NCBI GenBank assembly: GCA_902782465.1
Contig: CACZNH010000005.1
Span: 1 to 64,000, forward strand
Reading direction: 5' to 3'
Length of the DNA stretch: 64,000 bases
Origin: an uncultured Bacteroidales bacterium
Lineage (GTDB): Bacteria > Bacteroidota > Bacteroidia > Bacteroidales > Muribaculaceae
The notes beneath the pieces are model-generated. The model was given only the letters and a program-made list of their open reading frames with translations, did not search any database and was not told the origin of the DNA. The position numbers and the translations under genes were made by a program. Within the stretch, counting starts at the first letter, position 1; each line of letters starts with the position of its first letter. This document shows positions 32,406 to 40,261 of this stretch, piece by piece.

Positions 32406-33866
32406 ATGAACGAAATTGAAAAACTGAAACCGACGTGCATCTGGCGCAACTTCTATGCGCTGACGCAAGTTCCCCGTCCCTCGGGACATGTTGAGAAAAT
32501 CCAGCAATTCCTGCTCGACTTCGCCAAGAAGGTGGGCGTTGAGGCCTTCCAGGACCTCGCCGGCAACATCGTGATGCGTAAGCCTGCCACCCCCGGCATG
32601 GAGAACCGCAAGTGCATCACCATGCAGGCCCACATGGACATGGTGCCCCAAAAGACGCCCGAGTCGAAACACAACTTCGAGAAGGACCCCATCGAGCCCT
32701 ATATCGACGGCGAGTGGATCAAGGCCCGCGGCACCACGCTGGGTGCTGACGACGGTCTGGGCGTGGCAGCCATCATGGCAGTCATGGAGGACAAGACCTT
32801 GAAGCATGGTCCCATCGAGGGCCTCATCACCAAGGATGAGGAGACGGGCATGTTTGGCGCCAACGACCTGCCTAAGGGTCAGATGAAGGGCGACATCCTG
32901 TTCAACCTCGACAGCGAGACGTGGGGCAAGTTCGTCATCGGTAGCGCCGGCGGCATCGACGTTACCTGCACGCGCAAATACAATGAGGTGAAGACCGCCA
33001 GCGGCGATACCGCAGTGCGCATCACCCTCAAGGGCCTGAAGGGCGGACACAGCGGCCTCGAGATCCATGAGGGCCGTGCCAACGCCAACAAGCTGATGGT
33101 GCGCCTTGTGCAACTGGCCATCGTGGACCACAAGGCCCGCCTGGTGAGCTGGCATGGCGGCAACATGCGCAACGCCATCCCGTTCAAGGCCGAGACCGTG
33201 CTCGTCGTTCCCGAGGATAACCTGAAGGGCCTGAAGAAGCTCGTCAAGACGATGAAGGCCCAGTTCGAGAGCGAGTTCAAGTTCATCGAGGACACCGTGG
33301 ACCTGACACTCAAGGCCATCGACCGTCCCAAGATGAAGATGGCGCTCGACGACCAGACGACCATCCTGCGTGCCCTGTACGCCTGCCACGACGGCGTGGT
33401 ACGCTTCATCCCCGCATATCCCAACGTGGTAGAGACCTCCAGCAACCTCGCCATCATCGACATCGAGGACGGCAAGGCTGCCGTACAGATTCTGGCCCGC
33501 TCGGCCCGTGAGGACATGAAGGACTACATCGTCAAGATGTTGAAGACCTGCTTCCACCTCGCCGACTTCAAGGTAGAGACCGGCGGCGACTACATCGGCT
33601 GGGATCCCAACCCCGACAGCGAGGCCCTGCACATGCTGCTCGACCTGTACAAGAAACTGTTCAAGGAGGAAGGCATCGTGCAAGTTGACCATGCCGGTCT
33701 GGAGTGCTCCATCATCCTGGGCAAATATCCGCACATGGACGTGGTAAGCTTCGGTCCCACGCTGCGTAGCCCGCACACCACCATCGAGCGCGCCTACATT
33801 CCCGCTGCCGAGCCGTTCTGGAAACTGCTCGTCAAGGCGCTCGAGGAGGCACCTGTAAAGAAATAA
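32406..33866 (+). CDS. pepD: Aminoacyl-histidine dipeptidase (peptidase family M20C)
   Basis: The 486-residue cytosolic enzyme splits dipeptides such as Xaa-His. The di-zinc site is visible: QAHMDMV (His and Asp, about residue 78), GTTLGADDGLGVA (bridging Asp, about 115), KDEETGMFGA with the catalytic and metal-binding glutamates (about 145), LDSE (about 172) and a C-terminal histidine in SPHTTIERAY (about 460). The lid domain carries KGLKGGHSGLEIHEGRANAN. Length is typical. It is monocistronic, with its own promoter and a strong terminator, and is flanked by a dispersed repeat on both sides. Confidence 0.95.
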   Translation: MNEIEKLKPTCIWRNFYALTQVPRPSGHVEKIQQFLLDFAKKVGVEAFQDLAGNIVMRKPATPGMENRKCITMQAHMDMVPQKTPESKHNFEKDPIEPYIDGEWIKARGTTLGADDGLGVAAIMAVMEDKTLKHGPIEGLITKDEETGMFGANDLPKGQMKGDILFNLDSETWGKFVIGSAGGIDVTCTRKYNEVKTASGDTAVRITLKGLKGGHSGLEIHEGRANANKLMVRLVQLAIVDHKARLVSWHGGNMRNAIPFKAETVLVVPEDNLKGLKKLVKTMKAQFESEFKFIEDTVDLTLKAIDRPKMKMALDDQTTILRALYACHDGVVRFIPAYPNVVETSSNLAIIDIEDGKAAVQILARSAREDMKDYIVKMLKTCFHLADFKVETGGDYIGWDPNPDSEALHMLLDLYKKLFKEEGIVQVDHAGLECSIILGKYPHMDVVSFGPTLRSPHTTIERAYIPAAEPFWKLLVKALEEAPVKK

Positions 33867-33904
33867 GGAGTAAGTTAAAAAGAGGATAAGATGTTTCATA
33901 AACG

Positions 33905-33940
33905 ACCGCAGGACGCCGTGAGGCACCCTGCGGTTTTTTT
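33905..33940 (+). terminator. pepD terminator
   Basis: ACCGCAGG (33905-33912) pairs with CCTGCGGT (33927-33934), followed by seven T residues. Confidence 0.92.
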
Positions 33941-33969
33941 GTCTATTAACGGCTTATTAAACGGCTGTC

Positions 33970-34013
33970 GCCGTGCATAATGGATAATGGATAAAGGTTA
34001 ATGAGGGCTGACG
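33970..34013. repeat. Dispersed repeat, copy downstream of pepD
   Basis: GCCGTGCATAATGGATAATG and following bases to GGCTGACGC repeat the sequence at 32166-32203 in the same orientation. The segment AATGGATAATG also pairs with CATTATCCATT slightly downstream. Confidence 0.6.
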
Positions 34014-34062
34014 CTTTTCATTATCCATTAAACATTATCCCCTCTTTACGGCTGAAAACCGT

Positions 34063-34178
34063 TTGTAACCCATACTCCACAAAACCACAAAATTCAACAT
34101 TTTTGTAACTTATAGGTCATAAAACTGAAATTTTTCACCATTTTGCAACCTATACTCCACAAAAATCATTTATCTTTG
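34063..34178 (+). promoter_or_regulatory. 40-bp-period repeat array and promoter of the second ATPase gene
   Basis: A 22-bp motif of the form TTG(T/C)AAC(C/T)(C/T)ATA followed by a CA(C/T)AAAA end begins at 34063, 34103 and 34143, an exact 40-bp period. The third copy runs into the promoter box TATCTTTG at 34171-34178. Position and spacing fit an operator bound on one face of the helix or by a large oligomer. Confidence 0.75.
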
Positions 34179-34205
34179 CAAGCGTAAATCAAAAAGAGAC
34201 TAGTC

Positions 34206-35411
34206 ATGACTATCATTAATCGTCCAGATTACACCGATAAAGTACTGCGCCTATTTGGCAAAGGACTGATTATCGCCCTCACCGGCCAGCGAAGAGTGGG
34301 TAAGAGTTTCATTATGAAGCAGGTTATTCAACTCTTGTCACATGATGAACACAATAACATCATCTATGTGGACAAAGAGGATGAACGATTCAATGCTATC
34401 AGCACCCATACCGAGTTGACCCAGTATGTGGAGGCGCACTTGCTGAAAGATAAAAACAATTATCTGTTCATTGATGAAGTACAGAACATCAAGGAATTTG
34501 AACTCACCCTGAGAAGTCTGCACTCGCGAGAAGCCTGTGAAATCGTCATTACCGGAAGCAACGCCAAGATGCTCTCTAGCGAGTTGAGCACCTATCTTTC
34601 AGGACGTTGTATGGAATACTCTATTCAGAGTCTTGATTACACTGAATTCTTTGAATTCCACCAGTTGCCCGACAATGACCAATCCCTCATCAATTATCTC
34701 ACCTATGGTGGCATGCCACAGCTATACCGTATCGGACTTCAAGAAAAAGACCTGGTTAACGACTACCTGCAGAATGTGTATAACACTATCATACTCAAGG
34801 ACGTCGTTGAGCGCGAGGACATCCGCAATGTGCCCCTACTGAAGAATCTGGTGCGCTTTGTTAGCGACAATGTGGGCAAACCCATATCGGCGACAAGTAT
34901 CGTCAACTACCTGAAAAGCCAGCATGTAGATTCGTCAGCCAAGGTCATTATCAACTACCTTGACTACTTGTGCAACGCCTTCATCATTCACCGTGTCAAC
35001 CGCTATGATATACACGGCAAACGACTGTTTGAAGTGAATGACAAATATTACTTTGAGGATATCGGCATCCGCAACTCATTGGTACAAGGAGGCTTGGCGC
35101 AAAGCATGGAGAAAGTCATCGAGAACGCTGTTTACCTGCATCTAGTCAGGTTGGGCTACGATGTCACGGTCGGTTATCTACATAAAGCCGAGATTGACTT
35201 TGTGGCATCAAAGGCAGACCAGACCATCTATGTCCAGGCGACCTATCTGCTGTCCAACGAGGAAACAGTCGCCCGAGAGTTCGGCAACCTCACCCTCATT
35301 AAAGACAATTTCCCCAAGTTTGTCGTCTCGATGGATAGCCTGTATAGCGGAACTAATTACAACGGCATCCAGCACATGCACCTACGGAACTTTCTACGCT
35401 GGAAACCATAA
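34206..35411 (+). CDS. AAA ATPase with DUF4143 domain
   Basis: The 401-residue protein has Walker A GQRRVGKSF (about residue 28), Walker B YLFIDEVQNI (about 94), the sensor segment IVITGSNAKMLSSELSTYLS, and the DUF4143 region with a winged helix (ISATSIVNYLKSQHV) and EIDFVASKADQTIYVQATY, a nuclease-fold motif in which E-x-K is replaced by Q-x-x-Y as is common in this family. Such proteins are very numerous in Bacteroidales, and no cellular role is firmly known. A 40-bp-period repeat array precedes it and a hairpin ends it. Confidence 0.92.
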   Translation: MTIINRPDYTDKVLRLFGKGLIIALTGQRRVGKSFIMKQVIQLLSHDEHNNIIYVDKEDERFNAISTHTELTQYVEAHLLKDKNNYLFIDEVQNIKEFELTLRSLHSREACEIVITGSNAKMLSSELSTYLSGRCMEYSIQSLDYTEFFEFHQLPDNDQSLINYLTYGGMPQLYRIGLQEKDLVNDYLQNVYNTIILKDVVEREDIRNVPLLKNLVRFVSDNVGKPISATSIVNYLKSQHVDSSAKVIINYLDYLCNAFIIHRVNRYDIHGKRLFEVNDKYYFEDIGIRNSLVQGGLAQSMEKVIENAVYLHLVRLGYDVTVGYLHKAEIDFVASKADQTIYVQATYLLSNEETVAREFGNLTLIKDNFPKFVVSMDSLYSGTNYNGIQHMHLRNFLRWKP

Positions 35412-35430
35412 AACACTTATATATAATCAT

Positions 35431-35468
35431 TTACAGCCGAGGATGCAGACTGTTGCACTCGGCTGTAA
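35431..35468. terminator. Bidirectional terminator candidate
   Basis: TTACAGCCGA (35431-35440) pairs with TCGGCTGTAA (35459-35468) between convergent genes. Confidence 0.65.
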
Positions 35469-35490
35469 GTGAATCGTTACTGAACAACTT

Positions 35491-35700
35491 TTACTCAGGG
35501 TCGGGGCGATACTCGAGGATGTCGCCAGGGGAGCAGTCCAGGGCGCGGCAGATGGCGTCGAGCGTTGAGAAGCGCACAGCCTTGGCCTTGCCGGTCTTCA
35601 GGATAGAGAGGTTGGCAATGGTGATGCCCACGCGCTCACTCAGCTCGTTGAGCGTCATCTTGCGACGGGCCATCATCACATCAAGATTCACGATAATCAT
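35491..35700 (-). CDS. Small helix-turn-helix regulator (Cro/C1 type, YozG-like)
   Basis: The 69-residue product is almost entirely an HTH domain: VMMARRKMTLNELSERVGIT, IANLSILKTGKAKAVRFSTL, ICRALDCSPGDILEY. It is of the short HTH_26 type normally encoded after a DUF2975 membrane protein, as here. The start MIIVNLDV at 35700 has a purine-rich upstream sequence and lies 13 bases after the DUF2975 stop. It probably controls its own operon. Confidence 0.88.
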   Translation of the reverse strand: MIIVNLDVMMARRKMTLNELSERVGITIANLSILKTGKAKAVRFSTLDAICRALDCSPGDILEYRPDPE

Positions 35701-35713
35701 GGCAAACAAGGGG

Positions 35714-36190
35714 TTAAATGGTTAACTTCTGTTCCTCGGCTGCATCGTATGCCAACTTGTAGAGAATGGCGACAAGTACTGCCACTATCGCATACACAAA
35801 CGGTGTGTCGGTCAGGCACCAGTCATAGTGATCTATGTCGGAGCAGGCGAAAACCATATTATCACTGATGAACGAATGGATGGGCAGTACTATCGCCATA
35901 ATCCACAACAGCACCACATTGGCATGGTTGAAAATCATTCCGCGCCTCAGGTACTTCAGGATGTTGAACACGAATGCCGCCAACAGTCCTGCCAACAAGA
36001 GAATCGTGATACGGTTGATGACAAAGACGGTCAACTTGCGACCAATGTGCGGAGAACCCCAGTTGATTATACCTTGACCATCGGTGAGGACGAAGTAAGT
36101 TTGAATGGCATAAAACACCACCCACACGGCCACGCAGATAAGTGCGATAACGCACACGATGCTTAATGATTTTCTAGATGTCTTTTTCAT
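35714..36190 (-). CDS. DUF2975 membrane protein
   Basis: The 158-residue protein has four membrane segments: SIVCVIALICVAVWVVFYAI, ITILLLAGLLAAFVFNILKYL, VVLLWIMAIVLPIHSFI and FVYAIVAVLVAILYKLAY. This and the linked small HTH gene are the standard DUF2975 arrangement, thought to be a membrane sensor with its regulator, without a proven signal. The start at ATG 36190 (MKKTSRK) is chosen because the promoter box lies at 36224-36231, which excludes the longer frame. Confidence 0.85.
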   Translation of the reverse strand: MKKTSRKSLSIVCVIALICVAVWVVFYAIQTYFVLTDGQGIINWGSPHIGRKLTVFVINRITILLLAGLLAAFVFNILKYLRRGMIFNHANVVLLWIMAIVLPIHSFISDNMVFACSDIDHYDWCLTDTPFVYAIVAVLVAILYKLAYDAAEEQKLTI

Positions 36191-36223
36191 AATAAACAAA
36201 TCTCTTGGTGAATAATTCTGCCG

Positions 36224-36231
36224 CAAAGATA
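36224..36231 (-). promoter_or_regulatory. -7 promoter box of the DUF2975-HTH operon
   Basis: TATCTTTG on the minus strand, 34 bases before the ATG at 36190. Upstream is AT-rich without an obvious operator. Confidence 0.6.
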
Positions 36232-36417
36232 TATGTATTTATTGAATTACGATAAATTTATTATGTTATTTAAGAATTTTTAATCTTTTTACAAGAAATT
36301 TTCTTGGTTATTTGATGGAGGGAGTGGCCAGGGAAACGTGTTACCAGGGAATAGTGGGAAAGAAGTCAAGAAGGGATTGTTATCTAAAAAGAAAATGATT
36401 TAAAAACGGTGTTTTTC

Positions 36418-36448
36418 TTGGAGGAATTGTTTGAAATGATTAACTTTG
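36418..36448 (+). promoter_or_regulatory. Promoter of the Gln-rich protein gene
   Basis: TTG (36418-36420), exactly 20 bases, TAACTTTG (36441-36448), 67 bases before the ATG. Confidence 0.75.
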
Positions 36449-36515
36449 TGCTTTGATTATTTACAAATTCAAGATTAAATAACTGCAGTACAATAACCAA
36501 TTAATAATTAATGTT

Positions 36516-36860
36516 ATGGGATTACTTGATGAACTTCAGAAAAAATTAGAAGAGGCCGCACGTCAGGCACAACAGCAAGCTGGCGGAGGCGGCTCGGTCG
36601 GTGGTGATGAAATTCCCAATCCATGGGACAATTCGCCGCAACAGCCGCAACAACAGCAGCAGCCCAACTTCCCGCCGGGTTACCAGCAGCCGCAACAGAC
36701 GCAGCAGCCCAACCAGCAGCAGTATCAGCAGCAGTATCAGATGATTATGCAGCAGATGCAGCAACTGGTTCAGCAGGCCTACCAGTTGGGCTATCAGTAC
36801 GGCGTTCAGGTTGCCCAGAGTGGCGGCTTCCGTGCCGGGCTGATGGACGAGGAGAAATAA
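36516..36860 (+). CDS. Small glutamine- and proline-rich protein of unknown function
   Basis: The 114-residue product has an amphipathic N-terminal helix (MGLLDELQKKLEEAARQAQQ), a Gly-rich hinge, a long low-complexity middle of Gln, Pro and Tyr (about 45-90) and a short C-terminal segment YQYGVQVAQSGGFRAGLMDE. No signal peptide or membrane helix. A full promoter and normal codon use support a real gene. Low complexity prevents a family call; it may be a disordered cytosolic scaffold. Confidence 0.7.
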   Translation: MGLLDELQKKLEEAARQAQQQAGGGGSVGGDEIPNPWDNSPQQPQQQQQPNFPPGYQQPQQTQQPNQQQYQQQYQMIMQQMQQLVQQAYQLGYQYGVQVAQSGGFRAGLMDEEK

Positions 36861-36931
36861 GCCCTAGCAAGTTACGCATCACATCCGCACCACTGCCCTG
36901 CCCCATCACCGAGGCAGCGTGGTGGTGTGCT

Positions 36932-37204
36932 TTATTTGTCGCGGTAGTGGCCTTTGGCTGTGAAGACAAGAACCTTGATGATGTCGTCATAGATGTCGTA
37001 AATAAGACGGTCTTTCTTCGTGATGTGCCTTGAATAAGTCACGTCATTTCCATTTAATAACGGTTCAGGATGACCAGTCCCTTCACGTGGGTGAATGCGC
37101 ATTTCTTCCAACATTTTGGCAATCCTTTTGAAAGCCGTAGGGTTAGATTTCTTATAATCTGCCAATTCCTTCCGAGCAACCTTAGAAAACTCAATACTAT
37201 ACAT
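36932..37204 (-). CDS. Txe/YoeB family toxin
   Basis: The 90-residue RelE-fold protein reads YSIEFSKVARKELADYKKSN, GTGHPEPLLNGNDVTYSRHI, DRLIYDIYDD and ends KGHYRDK, the typical YoeB C-terminus with the catalytic histidine and tyrosine. YoeB toxins bind ribosomes and cut mRNA at the A site. It is second in a two-gene operon, ten bases after the antitoxin stop. Confidence 0.93.
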   Translation of the reverse strand: MYSIEFSKVARKELADYKKSNPTAFKRIAKMLEEMRIHPREGTGHPEPLLNGNDVTYSRHITKKDRLIYDIYDDIIKVLVFTAKGHYRDK

Positions 37205-37214
37205 CAGAACATGC

Positions 37215-37469
37215 TTATAATGAGTTCAGAAAGTCCTTTAGTTCTTCGGCAGTGTTGACAGTGGTTGTCTCACCGGCACGGAATTCTTCACGGGCTTGTT
37301 CGATACGCTTGATTGTATCCTCGTCAAGCCTGTTTTCAACAGGCACACGGCTCAACATGAACAATTCCTTGCCACGACAGATCAGAATTGAAACGCCCTG
37401 GGCCGCCAAGTCAAGAAACCGCTTTTGATTCTGACGAAATTCAGTTGTTGTCAGTTCTATTGTTTCCAT
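37215..37469 (-). CDS. Phd/YefM family antitoxin
   Basis: The 84-residue protein has the Phd/YefM N-terminal DNA-binding domain (IELTTTEFRQNQKRFLDLAA, VSILICRGKELFMLSRV) and an acidic C-terminal tail (AREEFRAGETTTVNTAEELK) that would bind the toxin. The start METIEL at 37469 is preferred because the promoter at 37501 and operator GTAC sites precede it; the frame is open four codons further. It is expected to repress its own promoter, most strongly with bound toxin. Confidence 0.88.
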   Translation of the reverse strand: METIELTTTEFRQNQKRFLDLAAQGVSILICRGKELFMLSRVPVENRLDEDTIKRIEQAREEFRAGETTTVNTAEELKDFLNSL

Positions 37470-37475
37470 AATTCT

Positions 37476-37531
37476 GTACAATATTTGTAAATAATTCGTA
37501 CAAAATTAGTACAATTCTCTGAATGTGCAAA
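37476..37531 (-). promoter_or_regulatory. Promoter and operator of the toxin-antitoxin operon
   Basis: On the minus strand TTTG (37531-37528), 19 bases, TAATTTTG (37508-37501). GTAC sites at 37476, 37498 and 37509 are 22 and 11 bases apart, so all lie on one face of the helix; two of them flank the -7 box. This is a natural site for the antitoxin. Confidence 0.75.
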
Positions 37532-37540
37532 ATAATAGTC

Positions 37541-37578
37541 AAAAAAAAGGGGCAACGCTCTGAATGAACGTTGTCCCT
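37541..37578 (-). terminator. Terminator of the glutamine synthetase gene
   Basis: On the minus strand GGGACAACG pairs with CGTTGCCCC (one mismatch) around an 11-base loop and is followed by eight T residues. It sits about 40 bases after the glnA stop and just upstream of the toxin-antitoxin promoter. Confidence 0.88.
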
Positions 37579-37616
37579 TGTTGTTTGTTGTTGTGTTGTC
37601 TGTTTTGTCTGCAGAA

Positions 37617-39155
37617 TTAACCGCACTGGAAGTACTCGTTTACGAGCTGTGAAGTGCGTTTGGGATCGTGCTCGATGTCGTGACGCAGGGTGCGGTCGTT
37701 GAACGAGCGCAGCTCGGCAATGATGCCGTCAATCATGTGGGCACTGAAGACGCCGTGTTCCTCAAAGGCGGCACGCAGCTTCTCCAGGCAGTCGGCGCTG
37801 GCGACGCAGCTGTCGGGCAGACAGTCAAGCTCATTGAGACGTGCAGCGTTGGCAGCGTCGTGGATGTTGACGTCAACGTAGGTCTTGGCAGCCAGTTCGA
37901 GGGCATTGTCCATCTCGAAGCCGTGGCGGCAGGCTACGCACAGTCCGGCGAGCAGCTGATAGATGTCGGCCGAGCCGTCCGGTGAGCGCATCTCGACGGT
38001 CTGCTTCTGTGTCGTGTCAAACTTACTGGCGGGCTCCAGCGGGTTGGCCGTGCGGCACATGTCGGCACCTGCGGTCCAGCCCAGCGGCACGCGCACCAGG
38101 ACAGAGCGGTTGCGGTCGCCCCAGCACACGTTGGTGGGAGCCTCCTGATGGGGTACCAGGCGGAAGTATGACATCGGGTTCTTGTTGCCGAAGGCGGTGA
38201 TGGCGGGAGCCAGCTCCATCATGCCGGCGATGGCCTTGCGTGCCTCGTCGCTGAGGCCGCCCTTCTCACGGTCAATCATCATGTTGCGGCCGTCCTTCAT
38301 CAGGCGCATGTGGATGTGCAGACCCGAGCCAGCCTTGCCGGTGGTAATCTTCGGGGCGAAAGTCACATTCAGGTCCTCGCGGAAGGCCAGGTTGCGGATG
38401 ACCCACTTGGCGACCATCAGCTGGTCGGCAGCATCGAGGACGGGCACGGGCAGGAACTCAATCTCGTTCTGCTCATAGACCACACCGTCCTGCTCAAAGT
38501 TACCCACCTCGCTGTGACCGTACTTGATCTGGCCACCAGCCTTAGCGATATAGTCCATGCAACGCTGGCGGAAGCCGTTGGTCTTGGCATAGGGCATCGA
38601 CTCGTGGTAGCCGTGCTGGTCACGGGCAGGGTAGTAGGCCACCGAGGGACGGATGACGTAGTACTCCAGCTCGCCCATGGCCTCATATTCCATACCGGTC
38701 GTCTCGCGGAAGGCCTGGGCAGCCTTGCGCAGGGTCTGCTCGGGAGAGCTCTCCAGCGGGTTGCCGTCCTTGTCAAAGAAGGAGCACAGCAGGCACAGCG
38801 TGGGAATCTCGGCAAACGGGTCAAGGAAGGCGGTGCTGAACCTGGGCAGCACATACAGGTCACTCGAGCTGGCCTCGATGAAGCTGAACAGGCTGGAACC
38901 GTCAACGCGCTCACCGCACGACAGGATGGTGCGCAGGTAATCCTTGCTGCTGATGACAAAGTTCAGGGTTTTCAACTTGCCGTCTCCGCCGGGATACATG
39001 AAGTTGACCATGCGGATGTTGTTCTCCTCGATGAAACGAATGATGTCGGCCATCGTGAACTCGCGGGGCTCTTTCTGCAGGTAGGCCACTACCTGGTTGG
39101 CGTTCAACGCCAGAATTTCGTTTTCCACTTTATTAATGTAAGATTTTTGGCTCAT
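37617..39155 (-). CDS. glnA: Glutamine synthetase
   Basis: The 512-residue enzyme makes glutamine from glutamate, ammonia and ATP. The beta-grasp domain (VNFMYPGGDGKLKTLNFVIS) includes the Asp-loop region, followed by the catalytic domain with GELEYYVI (metal Glu), EVGNFEQDGVVYEQNEIEFL, GKAGSGLHIHMRL (metal His), NRSVLVRVP and MRSPDGSADIYQLLAGL. Size and motifs fit the type I-like enzymes of Bacteroidales, somewhat longer than enterobacterial GlnA. The adenylylation-loop tyrosine is not evident. ATG 39155 (MSQKSYINK) is preferred to a start in the GCTAATAG repeats just upstream. Confidence 0.92.
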   Translation of the reverse strand: MSQKSYINKVENEILALNANQVVAYLQKEPREFTMADIIRFIEENNIRMVNFMYPGGDGKLKTLNFVISSKDYLRTILSCGERVDGSSLFSFIEASSSDLYVLPRFSTAFLDPFAEIPTLCLLCSFFDKDGNPLESSPEQTLRKAAQAFRETTGMEYEAMGELEYYVIRPSVAYYPARDQHGYHESMPYAKTNGFRQRCMDYIAKAGGQIKYGHSEVGNFEQDGVVYEQNEIEFLPVPVLDAADQLMVAKWVIRNLAFREDLNVTFAPKITTGKAGSGLHIHMRLMKDGRNMMIDREKGGLSDEARKAIAGMMELAPAITAFGNKNPMSYFRLVPHQEAPTNVCWGDRNRSVLVRVPLGWTAGADMCRTANPLEPASKFDTTQKQTVEMRSPDGSADIYQLLAGLCVACRHGFEMDNALELAAKTYVDVNIHDAANAARLNELDCLPDSCVASADCLEKLRAAFEEHGVFSAHMIDGIIAELRSFNDRTLRHDIEHDPKRTSQLVNEYFQCG

Positions 39156-39216
39156 GGCTAATAGCAAAAGGCTAATAGCTACATAGCAGGTTAATTAATG
39201 GTTGTTAGTTTTGCTG

Positions 39217-39247
39217 CAAAGGTAGTGCAAGCCGAGCACAATGGCAA
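39217..39247 (-). promoter_or_regulatory. glnA promoter
   Basis: On the minus strand TTG (39247-39245), 20 bases, TACCTTTG (39224-39217), about 60 bases before the ATG at 39155. Confidence 0.78.
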
Positions 39248-39351
39248 GAAAAATGCAATTTTTATTGCATTGTCGAGGCGCAGCCTACCTTCAACGAAGT
39301 GCAAAGCACTGAGTTAAAGGTCATGCATTTTCTTTAATTCAAACAATTCTA

Positions 39352-39382
39352 TTGCTTATTATGGCGAAAAAGTCTAACTTTG
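39352..39382 (+). promoter_or_regulatory. Promoter of the dockerin-tailed protein
   Basis: TTG (39352-39354), 20 bases, TAACTTTG (39375-39382). It overlaps the 5' part of the longest open frame and so fixes the start at ATG 39415. Confidence 0.78.
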
Positions 39383-39414
39383 TGGCATTAATACATCTTA
39401 ACCCAAAACATATT

Positions 39415-40122
39415 ATGAGAAAGACGCTCTTCATACTCATCGCCTCACTGCTTGCCCTGACGTCGGCAGGACAGGAATTGCCACAATTTTCCAGCGCCAA
39501 CTTTGACGGATGGACTTATAATAACCCAGGAATCACCCTCACCTCGGGCAACATCGCCAGTGGCAGGGTGGTGCTCTATGTCAACAGCAAGGGGAAGGCC
39601 CTCATGCTCACGTCGCCCGAATTCAACTGTCAGGGCATTGACAGCATCGCCGCCGACGTCCTGTGGTACACGGCGACGTTCAACAACAGTGGTTTTGACC
39701 TGTCGCGCGCATCCTTGACGATGGTGATTGACGATGACCTGGGGCAACCGTTGGATTCCGTCACCAGTGTGCCAACGGTTACAGGCAGTACCCGCACGTT
39801 GTCACTGCGTATGGCCGTACCTAGCGGGCTGACGGCATGCCGCCTGCGCTTTGTCTCATGGACAGGCGACGTCATCAGCAGCGGTGCCATCAAGCAGGCT
39901 GTTCTCACCGCCGTCTCAGCCTCCGAGCCACCCGTCGACGTGATGGTGGGTGACGTGGACAATGACGGCTATGTGAGCGTCGGTGACGTCACCACACTCG
40001 TCGACTACTTGCTGATGGGTATGCCCGACAGCGCCCGTCTGGAAGCCTGCGACATCGACCGCGACGGCCAAATCAGCATTACAGACATCACCGCGCTCAT
40101 CGACATCATTATCGGTACTTAA
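39415..40122 (+). CDS. Secreted protein with beta-sandwich domain and dockerin-like tail
   Basis: The 235-residue product has a signal peptide (MRKTLFILIASLLALTSAGQ), a strand-rich middle (FDGWTYNNPGITLTSG, GRVVLYVNSKGKALMLTSPE, LRFVSWTGDVISSGAIKQ) resembling a carbohydrate-binding or choice-of-anchor sandwich, and two calcium-loop repeats at about 178-233 (DVDNDGYVSVGDVTTLVDYL, DIDRDGQISITDITALIDII). The same tail type is on the sialidase and the BspA-like protein of this window. It has no catalytic motif. Confidence 0.78.
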   Translation: MRKTLFILIASLLALTSAGQELPQFSSANFDGWTYNNPGITLTSGNIASGRVVLYVNSKGKALMLTSPEFNCQGIDSIAADVLWYTATFNNSGFDLSRASLTMVIDDDLGQPLDSVTSVPTVTGSTRTLSLRMAVPSGLTACRLRFVSWTGDVISSGAIKQAVLTAVSASEPPVDVMVGDVDNDGYVSVGDVTTLVDYLLMGMPDSARLEACDIDRDGQISITDITALIDIIIGT

Positions 40123-40171
40123 ACCCCACGCTAGTCTTAAACGGCAAGAAAGACAAATAGGACTAATATTT

Positions 40172-40213
40172 GAAATCAGGCGCGAGGCTTCCACTGGTCT
40201 CACGCCTGATTTC
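40172..40213. terminator. Bidirectional terminator between convergent genes
   Basis: GAAATCAGGCG (40172-40182) pairs with CGCCTGATTTC (40203-40213), with GAG/CTC extending the inner stem. Confidence 0.75.
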
Positions 40214-40261
40214 GAGATAATTATATTTCTTGTTGTAAAAACTACCTTGTCGTTTTATTCA

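Noticed and set aside
32376-33926. 516-codon minus-strand open frame opposite pepD
   Set aside because: Antisense shadow; the plus strand has promoter, terminator and complete M20 motifs.
34063-34164. Possible CRISPR array
   Set aside because: Three degenerate 22-bp motifs with 18-bp AT-rich gaps, overlapping a promoter; no cas genes.
36623-37033. Plus-strand frame overlapping the Gln-rich gene and the toxin gene
   Set aside because: Ala/Val-rich frame-shifted reading of CAG repeats, followed by antisense of the toxin.
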